Shown here: piece after piece, positions 55,287 to 64,000 of the stretch
Position numbering within the stretch: the stretch's first letter is position 1
Layout of the letters: each line of letters starts with the position of its first letter
Origin: Holothuria scabra
Taxonomy: Eukaryota; Echinodermata; Holothuroidea; Aspidochirotida; Holothuriidae
Length of the DNA stretch: 64,000 nt
Assembly: GCA_037179385.1 (NCBI GenBank)
Contig: CM074195.1
Coordinates: 6,194,438-6,258,437, forward strand
Direction of reading: 5' to 3'
Notes under the pieces: generated by a model
The model's input: the letters and a program-made list of their open reading frames with translations, nothing else
What the model was told of the DNA's origin: nothing
Database searches by the model: none
Position numbers and translations under genes: made by a program

Positions 55287-55602
55287 AAAAAAAAAATTGG
55301 CCCATAGTCTTCCCCCCCCCCCCCCACTAAGTTTGACATTCTTGTGTTATAGCCAGTGAAAGTGTGGCACGTGTTCAAGTACTGGATCGTACAGAATGTA
55401 AGATGGGCACAGGTACCAGCTCATGAGTACAGACATGGAGACCAGACCTGTGTAAAAAAATTGGCCCATAGTCTGCCCCCCACTTAGTTTGACATTCTTG
55501 TATTATAGCCACTGAAAGTGTGGCACATGTTCAAGTACAGGATCGTACAGAATGTAAGATGGGCACAGGTACCAGCTCATGAGTACAGACATGGAGACCA
55601 GG
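55287..55602. repeat. Tandem duplication of about 155 bp
   Basis: Copy 1 (about 55287-55445) and copy 2 (about 55453-55602) share AATTGGCCCATAGTCT, GTTTGACATTCTTGT and TCGTACAGAATGTAAGATGG; they differ mainly in a C-run of 17 versus 6. Confidence 0.85.
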
Positions 55603-56599
55603 TCAGGAGTAAAGGTATTAAGGGTCTGAATTAAAATTTCTCATGAGTTCAGGTATAGTTGGGTACTCACCGGGTGCTTTTCTCAGAGGGAATTCAAATC
55701 CTACCTACACTCAGAAATTACACTAACTTGATCATGCAGCTAGTGGATCAACCTATTATAGATTCCCCCTTACCCTTAAAAATACTTCTCAGATTCCCCC
55801 TCCCCCTTTCTCTTAACCCCCGCCCCCTTAAAAAAAAATATGTCGCAAGATATTCTTACAATTGCCCATTGAACCTGACAACACCTTCATTTTCTGATGC
55901 CTGGATGTAAACTGTATGTAATTCACTGCTGTTTGTTGTGACCGGACTTAGATTTTCACACATTGTCATCCTTGAGGTTCATTGTCAGTGCTTGAATAGC
56001 TTAATCAGCTTGAAGCAAGGGCTTTGTTGTATGAATCCCAGGGTTGAGCAACCTGTACCTATACTCCATGTTGTTCAACAATAAAAGTTTTTACAACGAA
56101 AGCAGTATGAATTGCTGGGTCTGAAAGTGTTCAGTAAGGGGAGATTACAAAAATCTTGAAGTACAGAACTGGATGATTCTAGGACAATACAAACTACCCA
56201 AGCTTATGATGTGGTATCTGATAATCCCTTGAGCTGAACCTAATCTACTCAACTTCATGGACAACTATTGATTGATAAACCTTGCATGATTGCTCCTGTA
56301 ACTATGAACATGTGGTCTGTGCCTTACTTTATTTATTTGCAATTCATTTTCAGTTAATCTATTGTCTGTGCTACGAAGTTTGCATCCTGTGTAATTCCCC
56401 ACATACAAATTTTTCAAAAGGGTATCTTCTGTGTACTTTAAGAAACTTGGGTAAGCTAACTGCTACAAAGAGACTGGTTATTCTTTCTGTCAGCTTTGTA
56501 TAGATTGAATGCAGCCTCAATAAACTGTCTTTAAAATCATATTTAGCAATGGCTACCAGGGCAGCTGAGCCTCTGCCTTTATTTTGAAGTACTAAACTT

Positions 56600-56765
56600 A
56601 CTGAGTAACACGTACGTGGGTTTTTCTCCGGGTACTCCGGTTTCCTCCCACTTGGCATAGGCTTGCCACTAAAATCGGTTGTTCAGCCGACGAAGTCGGT
56701 TGTGCACCGGACTGAAGCACCTTCGGGTGGACCAGTTAACTAGCCGACTTTGCTTGCTTTCTCCT
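56600..56765 (+). repeat. SINE family S2 body, head missing
   Basis: GTTTTTCTCCGGGTACTCCG, GTTTCCTCCCACTTGGC, GCTTGCCACTAAAATCGGTT and CCGACGAAGTCGGTTG. The TCCGGGTACTCCGGTTTCCT core is widespread in invertebrate SINEs. Lies inside the 6.55-kb hAT-like element, so it is a later insertion or was carried along. Confidence 0.6.
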
Positions 56766-56999
56766 ATAGTAAATTAATGATAGGGTAGGACAGTGGTAGA
56801 TCATGTTGGGACTATCTGTGCTTGGGGAGTATGGCCGGGTCAATTACCTCAGGATTTACTATGTTATAGCTAATTAAAATCAGTTCTCATACAGGTCTTA
56901 ATCAACCCATTCATTTTAACTCAAATACCAACATGATATGATGTATAGCTTTAATATAAACCTGTTTTTACAGTTATAGTTATAGTTTTTACAGTTTTA

Positions 57000-57370
57000 G
57001 TTAGTAAATCCAAATGATAGTGGAGTCTCGTGATCACCAAAAATTTACAATAATTAAGCTGCATTACCAATAATACATAGACAAACCCAGGTAGGCCGGC
57101 CTACCTGTGCAAGATTGCTTGTTTTAATCTTCCAGTATGAATTCTAAACTGGAGATTTGTGTAACATAAAGACCCAGAAACTGTTGGCTTTTTACTGTAG
57201 TGGTGTAACATTATATTTCATCAATGTGCTGCAGGCCACAAGGATATTTGACCAAAATAGAATCAATTCTTAGCATTTGTGATAGTTAGTAAATTCAAAT
57301 GAAAGTGGAGTCTCATGATTACCAACAATTCACAATTATTAAGCTACATTACCAATAATACACAAAGCCC
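57000..57370. repeat. Direct duplication of about 85 bp, 285 bp apart
   Basis: 57000-57085 and 57288-57370 share TTAGTAAAT.CAAATGA.AG, TGGAGTCTC.TGAT.ACCAA and TACCAATAATACA. No terminal repeats noted. Confidence 0.7.
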
Positions 57371-60047
57371 TAAGAATACAGTCTAACCAAGCCAGTCCTA
57401 CATACTAGTCCACTTGTACACAGCATGCCTTTGCAATTGCACCTGAATTTTTGCTCACAAGTGTAATCGCTAGGCCTGCCAGTGACATGTGATTATTTAA
57501 TTTGTACTAGTCACTTCTAATTGCCTGTCTCTCCGAATGAACCCTAGGCCCATTTCTGTCAGTCCTGCCTCAACTTAAATTAGTAAGTGAAAAAGGTATG
57601 AAAAGTGACAGTGCATGGCATAGAACTCCACTAGAACTAACACTGACGGCACATGCTTTAAGGGGCACTTGCTGAGTCTATTACCTTCCATGACACTCTG
57701 TTTGCAGTAACTACGGGGGGGGGGGGGGGGGCTTAATCCATTTCCTACAGTGGCAGCTGTGGCACACTGAACTTGAACCAAATTCAACTACAGGTAGCCT
57801 AGTATAAAGAGCACAATTGAGTTGCTAGTTCATTTAGTACATCTGCAGGTTGCATGTAGGGGCCATTTGAAAGAGGATGGTGGGACATTTTTTCTTGGAT
57901 CGTTTTCTTACTTTTTCTCATGGATCTATTCGCCTAGTCATATTGGCCGTAAGCCTGTGCTGCAGACATTAACTTAGTCTCTCAGAATTGGTGCTTGCAC
58001 TAAAAGAAGTAGCTATATTTGTCACCATGCATCACTCACTCTTAGAAATCATCCTTTTCAGTTTTCAGACTTCTGTCTCTAACTCATCTTCGATGTCACT
58101 GTGCTCATATGATATATGCCATGTGACTGTCATAGATTCTTGGTTCTTGATAAACTCAAATGTCACTGTAGCCTAGTTTCGTACTATAACGTTACCACAA
58201 GTTACAAACATTTTGCAATGTGATGCTTGGTGCACATTGTTGTAACAAAAACCATACAATCCCTTATTTGGTAGCACTATAATGTGACCTGAATTGAGGC
58301 CAGTATATCAGCCGTTCTGGTTTACACAGTTAGCCAGAGAGGCCTGATTTCCATCACATTTTCCATCAAGTTGTGCATGCATACCAGTAATCAATGCTAA
58401 TGCCTAGTTGTGACGTCACTAAGAACTATCTATACTGTGGAGTAGCAAGGGGGCACGTGCCCCCTGGAAAATCTTGTGCTCCGCGGCAGACTAAGATTTT
58501 CAAAAAACAATGTGTCTTCTGTAGTCACAGTGTGACTGCAAACGAGGAGGGGTAATTGTTTTCATGTTGTTCAAATGGAAAATGCGATTTCCGGCTGTCT
58601 GAGAGGTTTTTTTCACAAATTTCTGCACACTTCCAACTACACCAATTGAAGGTTGCACACAGCTCAGGTAACCGTTCTGGTAGAATTAAGCCTACATCTT
58701 TCCTTAAGAGAATCACATTTAGCTTCCTATCAACTACCTTCACCTTCTCTTTCTGGTTCAGCTCCCCTTCTTTAAAATGTTTCCCCGATCTGCTCTTGGT
58801 AGTAGTTTCACTACACTTGTTACCAATAACATCTTACTTAGAGCTGCCCCGAGAGTTTATTTTATTCTTTTTCAAAATGTCAGTGGAAGTCGCTCTTGGT
58901 AGTATGATCACTGGTTTGTTTTTAACCATCTTACTTGAAGTTACCCTGGAGGTTATTTTTATATCAGTGTTAAGTCAGTAGAATTACTCATAAATAACGA
59001 CTTTACTACCTCACAAACACCCTGAAACTCAGGTGCTTCAGGTGGCTTTTCCCCCTGGACCCCAACACGACGTGGGCCCTAATGCAGGCCCGATGACCCC
59101 ACCAGAAGACCCTCATGCCTTGGGCTCGATGGCGCCTCCGGCGCAATGAGTTGAGTCTAGCAATGTCCCTTCAAAAGGGTTATTTCCCCAGTGCCCTCCT
59201 AGAATGAAAAGTGGTGACGCCGCTGGTTCTGTATCAAAATTTCCCAAGTTGTTCCACATCCAGCACACCTCTTTGCAGGCAACCATTCAACACTCATGTT
59301 CTTCAACTGCAATGAAAGCATTCTGTGAGGTGAGAGTAGTCCATGTTCGTGATTGGCCCTACGGAAAACTTACCATTAACTATACAGAGTTCTGCGACTT
59401 ATTTTCCTGTGAGTTGGAAAAACTCACATTCCTTCATCAATCGGCATCAAATTCACAACACTAAACACATGTAGCACTGACTCCAATTTGACGAAAAGCT
59501 CCACCTGGACCGTACGGGACAGGGACCGGTTAGGGGCTGCCACCTGCAAATGGCCATTACCTTGATGAATCACATAGACTTCGGTGCCTGAGGCGGGCAG
59601 AGATTATGATCTGGTTGGGCATCTCGAGTCGGGCAAAAAGGCACCACCCCGGGGAGAAAGAGTCCCGTACGGCTCTGTGGACCACATGAGAAAAACACTT
59701 GGATTAGATTAAGTCACTAAGTCTTTGTTTGGCATATGGTCATGGCGAAATGGGACTCTCTTCTCAGGGTGTTATTTTTGCCAGATTCCAGATCTCGAAT
59801 CACGGTATAATCCTTGCCCGACTGAGGAACTGAAGTCTGCACGATTCAGCAAGGTTTAGGCCAATTGGGGAGCTGCAGTCCCGGCCCCTGGTTCCATACG
59901 ATCATTCATGGGATGAAATAAAATATGTATAAATCAATGACGATGCACTCTTGGTGCTACATGTCAGTTTTAGGGCATAAGGTAATAAGGCAGGAAAAAA
60001 ATGGATAAAATTTTGGACAGTTTTTTCTATGCAATATGTAAATTCGG
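57371..60047. other. Interior of the 6.55-kb element, little recognised
   Basis: A G-run at 57715-57731; GC-rich motifs like GGGGGCACGTGCCCCCTGG at 58449 and CCCCCTGGACCCC at 59051 recall the internal sequences of other MITE-like elements here, and 58440-59240 may be a nested element, though its ends do not pair convincingly. A 141-codon frame at 58556-58981 is hydrophobic with no family signature. Confidence 0.35.
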
Positions 60048-60186
60048 TGTTAGTCTCGGTCTCGGACCTTGTGGGTCTCGGTCTCGATCTGGAAATCTGC
60101 CCCTGGTCTCGGTCCCGACATCCTCTGGTCTCGGTCTTGGTCTCTGTCTCGGATATGTTGGTCTAGACTGCAACACTGCTTGAAAT

Positions 60187-60235
60187 GAAACCGCCTTTAC
60201 CCACTCGGCCACAGCACCGGTGTAATTCAATAGTT
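60187..60235 (-). repeat. tRNA-derived SINE (family S3), 5' part
   Basis: Minus strand: A-box TGGCCGAGTGG at 60201-60211 followed by GTAAAGGCGG. It continues, across the hAT-like insertion, with the part at 53460-53620. Confidence 0.65.
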
Positions 60236-60954
60236 AATGTTATCGGTAAAGTTTTTCTTAAATTAGTCTTCACAACAAGTGAAAGTATTTTCAATTCTGC
60301 AATGGCTGGCACGAACAGAGTAGTTTCTCTAGGAAATCAAGCCGGAGTTGCAATTGTTGAGTGATTTCCTTTCTGAAATTCATCTATGTGTCAATCGTGA
60401 CAAGAACGAATACAAGCCTATCCTGGCTTAAATGAACTGTAGGGAGAAGAACTGTAAAATCACTCAAATGTAAACAATTTCACTTTCTAAAATTATTTTA
60501 TCAATGAGAAGATCAAGGAAATGAAAGTTTTTAACAAGCATGTCAGAGCTCAGGGGGACAATCGATGAGTTAAGGAGTAATTGATATTTTATTTGTTATT
60601 TTGATGATGATTTATGATATGTATCGATGATCCATTTGCACAAGAGAAAGAAATGTAATAAAATGTGGTTGGAAAAAATGTATCGTTTGGCTTTCACTTT
60701 CCTGGACATGCTTAAAATAACATTTCACATGCTAAGCTCATACGACACAGAAAAAAATGATCAAATGTTTTTCGGCCATGAGATTCCAGTGATCATAGGA
60801 ACACACAGAGTATTTAGCATAACCCGGACTCAAATAAAGGCTCTCTAGAGTCCTTTTAGTCTAAGGATGGTGAACCATAAGTTATGACGTTAAATGGTCT
60901 CCAGTGGTCAAGTTATAGTTTCAGGGCTTGCAATCACCCTTCGTAGATGTTAGG

Positions 60955-61115
60955 ATAAATGGAGATTTACGGCCCAGTTTCTAACCAATCGGTTCAAGCC
61001 AAGCCGTCCACGGCCTCTTTTCCAATTGTAGCTCATTGATTTCTTTTTCCTACTCCATTGATTACGTTGAGCATCAAGAACAATAGGTTCCGTTTTTTAT
61101 TTTTCAGTATGGCCC
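60955..61115 (-). repeat. SINE family S1 fragment
   Basis: TTTACGGCCCAGTTTCTAAC, CCGTCCACGGCCTCTTTTCC and CAATTGTAGCTCATTG match the S1 body. 60236-60954 shows nothing else. Confidence 0.6.
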
Positions 61116-61709
61116 GGCCTGGACCATCGTAAAACGACATGATTCAAATTTATTTATCCACTTATAATTATATTTTTTCCACATGACACGCCGTGGATTA
61201 GTTTGTTATTTGGGTGTCTTACGCTACATTTTATGACCTTCGGGCATTATCCAGAGGCTCCCATGGACTATTTCCCAGGTGTGAGTTCTTTGTGTGCATC
61301 CAGTAAACCTTTAACGCCAATTTCAATTCCGCTTCTTCCTCAAAGGATTGAACGGGGTGGATGTAAACTCCAATTCAATAATAAAGTGGGAGTAAAGGCA
61401 TACTCAGGCAGGTCGAAATCGACATCTTCTTTCTGAAAAATATGCCCACAATTTGTAACTTTCTTTAACAATTGTTCAATACGACATGCCTCTTATTGAC
61501 CTCGGGCATTCAAAAATCCCAACTACTTTCCCTCGCAAGCTCTTTCCAACAGTAATGGTCGTTCCAAGTTGTGAACATTTTCAGATATTGTCGTGTGTTG
61601 TTACGGGATAAAACAACGTAGACAAAAGGAAAATGTCCTTCCTTGTTTTTGTGTCGTATAAATCTTTTAGTTGAAGACTTTCTACCAGGACAATACCCAA
61701 ACATCAAAT

Positions 61710-61738
61710 CAGGGGGTGTTGCTAGAAACACCTCCCTG
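61710..61738. repeat. 29-bp near-perfect palindrome, second copy
   Basis: CAGGGGGTGTTGCTAGAAAC followed by ACCTCCCTG; same design as 26633-26662. The stretch 61739-63370 shows nothing further recognised. Confidence 0.65.
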
Positions 61739-63374
61739 ATCAAACACAGCCTTGGACACTTTGTACTGGAAAAAATCCGATCTTGGACGGTTCTCATTTA
61801 CAGAACTTTATACGAATGATATACGTGTACACCTGTTAACATCCCATATAATCTGCACAGATAAGCTGTTTTAGGACAGTTACCAAGGTTTAAATTTTTT
61901 GGTGAGACTTCACCAAGGCCCTAATTTCTTCTGCGCATGCTAAACAGGGTTATCGGTTCGAGTGAAGTTGTTGACCTGTGAGAGTTGGTTGAGAATAGTT
62001 ACAATATTACTTACAAAACGTAAACATATAAATGGCGGTTGTGTTTTATGTAATTCAGAGTGATGTTAATTGTAAGGAGAAAATGAGAAGTAGTTTACTA
62101 GGAGGGTCATGAAGTACATACAGTTAAAATGATAATAAATTACACTTTTCATTTCATACGCTGAGGGTGTTTTCTGCCCGTGTCTCTCACTTACGGGTGA
62201 TTCATGCTCACATCTTTGCCAAGCAAACCTACAGATTTAGTTTTGATGCAGAAAACCAAAATTTCTATTGTTTTGTAGCATAATTTTATGTTATTTTAAG
62301 CAATTAAGTAGTTTTTCTGGTTCGTGGATTAGGGGAGGGGCCAAAAAATCCCAAAAGCTGGAACCCTAGATCGTGTCCCGGAAAGAACTCCCGCATGAGT
62401 ACCTGTATATTCCCACACGGATACACACTCACATTGAGACGCTTGTGCACAAAACATAGATAGATAACACATTATAAACGCAGTATCTTTTAATTAATAT
62501 GGTTCAAGTAGACATTTGTCGAATCCCTATAGCAATTTTAAGTCATATGTTTACCAGAGGAGGGCTATTGTAATTAATTTATTCTTCTTGTTCTTTAATT
62601 GCCTGAATTATTTTGGGCAAAACGATATAATTGCCTCCTAAAATTGTCGTTGGGGAAATTTGCCCCTGCCCGCTCCCAGGATCGGCGCCCTTGCAATAAA
62701 GTCAAGGTTTGCGTATTACATAAATGATTTATGGTTTCTTGTGGAATTGTAGATAGATTTCTGCGCTCGGGTTTTAAGATCCTGCAAGAAACAACATGAA
62801 AGGTTGATCAAACATAACACACAGTCGTACAGTCCACGTTTCTAGACTTAAAATCTAATTGAAAAGGTACACAGTTATTTTGATAGTTTGCCTACTTTTA
62901 CCCTTTCATTTAAAATGTTCATTAAACTTAAGTTTGACGAAATTTACATTAAGAAAGATGTAAATTTATTGATAAATTATTGATAAGTGCATTGTTTTGA
63001 AGAAAGTAATACATCAAAATATACCTAGTAGACCTACTTTCAATCTTTGTTAACCCATAAAATAAACTGCCAGCAAATGTCAATCTCACAATTCGTTGCC
63101 AGACTTTCTCAATTCATTGCAAACTATGATGACAGTCGTTCTGTGCCAGGAATCATTTTGGCATAAGTATCGTATTTTATACCAAATCTAAACTTAAAGC
63201 AGGAAAGTAACATCACTGCTCCACATCGACCGCCAAAGGCTACCCTCCAGATCTTGGATTTGGTTCAGGCTTGACCAAACTCGACCAGTCGACAAATTTC
63301 CAAAAAGAATCTCAAACGATCTTGTTGTTGCTGTTGTCGATGGCGTTTTAGTGCGAAGGTAAGTCAGTTAGATA

Positions 63375-63480
63375 AATTTTATTGCCCAGTTTGCAAGCAA
63401 GTGGTTAAAGTCGGACCGGCCACGGTTTTTTCCACTTGTGCCTTACTGGCTTGTTTTTCCTTGTTTTGGTCACTGTCTGG
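63375..63480 (-). repeat. SINE family S1 fragment
   Basis: TTGCCCAGTTTGCAAGCAAG, GTCGGACCGGCCACGG and CTTACTGGCTTGTTTTTCC. Confidence 0.6.
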
Positions 63481-63510
63481 GCAAAAATTGTTAATGTTTG
63501 TAAACATAAG

Positions 63511-63838
63511 CTTCGCTGTATAGTTTCCTCAGAACCCTGTATGAGAAAGGTATTTATAGCCCTGGACTGATCATAAAGGTTAAAAGCATTCTTTATTTTA
63601 ATGGTATTTCATATGTTTGGAATTTTTCGACCCGTAATATTGAAACTCTAACTGACATAAGTTGGCTTGAAAAATTCACTAAACAGAAGACATTTGATAA
63701 GTATGAGCGAGAATTTCCTTTAAAGTATGAGCGGGACAGGGTTTCAGAAGTGTTGAATAACTCTCAGCGTAAGAACTTTAGTATTTTAAAGACAAAATTA
63801 GAATTCTACAGACATCTTGTTTGTTTACTTAATTAACA
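63511..63838 (+). CDS. Unidentified open frame, about 108 codons
   Basis: Open after an in-frame TAA just after the SINE to a TAA at 63836-63838. Contains Y-V-W-N-F-S-T-R-N-I-E-T-L-T-D, then a charged stretch K-Y-E-R-E-F-P-L-K-Y-E-R-D-R-V. Lysine- and aromatic-rich, helix-like at the end. No Met start at its left edge and no splice site identified. It may be the 3' end of a retroelement ORF or of a gene. Downstream 63839-64000 is empty. Confidence 0.3.
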
Positions 63839-64000
63839 AAGACATTTTAAATTTGTCTGAGGTCCGACTTGCTAGCTAATCGCAAACACCCCGTTTTAAC
63901 AGAAAGATTCCTTAATATCATTTTAACAACAGTATTTGCTGTAGTACCGAGAAACCAGGTGATGGACTTCATTATTGATTTGATTGTAATATGTTTCAAA

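Larger units (their letters stand above)
53629..60178. mobile_element. 6.55-kb hAT-like element with CGGTCT hexamer ends
   Basis: Left end CAGTGTTTTAGAGCTCGAGA and right end inverse of CAGTGTTGCAGTCTAGACCA. Each end continues with about 120 bp of GGTCTCGGTCTCGG-type repeats in inverted arrangement. Flanks CTTCAAAT (53621-53628) and CTTGAAAT (60179-60186) form an 8-bp duplication with one mismatch, and removing the element rejoins a tRNA-derived SINE. No transposase frame was found; the interior has younger insertions. Subterminal hexamer arrays are probably transposase-binding sites. Confidence 0.75.

Noticed and set aside
58440..59240. Separate 0.8-kb transposon inside the large hAT-like element
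   Set aside because: The ends (CTGTGGAGTAGCAAG and inverse of CAGCGGCGTCACC) are only loosely alike and no target duplication was found.
59480..59900. Structural RNA gene (5S rRNA or snRNA) in a GC-richer stretch
   Set aside because: Compared from memory with 5S, U1 and U2 hallmarks; none are present.

Overview
The window looks like nuclear DNA of a marine invertebrate, most likely a deuterostome such as an echinoderm or hemichordate. This is inferred from three things: a STAND/NACHT innate-immune receptor (NLR) exon on the + strand with long introns, several Penelope-like retroelements (PLEs) with GIY-YIG endonucleases, and dense SINE, MITE and hAT-like debris in AT-rich sequence full of (TA)n microsatellites. 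There is no operon structure or bacterial signal. No species-specific marker was seen.

Layout. 0.5-22 kb: one + strand NLR-type gene. A 537-codon NACHT exon (1425-3037) is joined by compatible phases and good splice sites to a short upstream exon (557-617) and to LRR-like exons at 9261-9469, 15095-15168, 17375-17433 and 17558-17620. A possible last exon lies at 21767-21826. Its introns hold a fold-back PLE pair (4266-5938), a decayed PLE (6480-7975), several MITE-like elements (8255-8833, 11877-13422, 17708-18282) and a roughly 150-bp satellite rich in AGGTCA motifs (19376-20970).

22-29.5 kb: sparse SINEs, small hAT-like and other MITEs, one candidate minus-strand exon (26408-26594) and a 1.15-kb tandem duplication (26989-29304). 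29.7-34.4 kb: a retroelement island with a near-perfect 2.9-kb palindrome of two 5'-truncated PLE copies joined head to head, then a different PLE in opposite orientation; the 3' ends of the two families meet at one (TA)n block. 37.4-42.1 kb: two decayed non-LTR retrotransposons back to back, each interrupted by a MITE. 43.2-44.75 kb: a long imperfect palindrome. 48.755-50.343 kb: a 1.59-kb hAT-like element with a perfect 8-bp target duplication. 50.8-52.2 kb: possible gene 5' ends. 53.629-60.178 kb: a 6.55-kb hAT-like element with hexamer-rich ends inserted into a tRNA-derived SINE, with further nested repeats. 60-64 kb: SINEs and one unidentified open frame.

How things fit together: the only recognisable host gene is the NLR, which would detect ligands through its LRR part and oligomerise through NACHT. 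Everything else recognised is mobile DNA. The most interesting signals are the fold-back PLE loci with hammerhead-ribozyme-like 3' motifs, the hexamer-ended hAT-like elements, and the satellite carrying DR1 nuclear-receptor-type sites.
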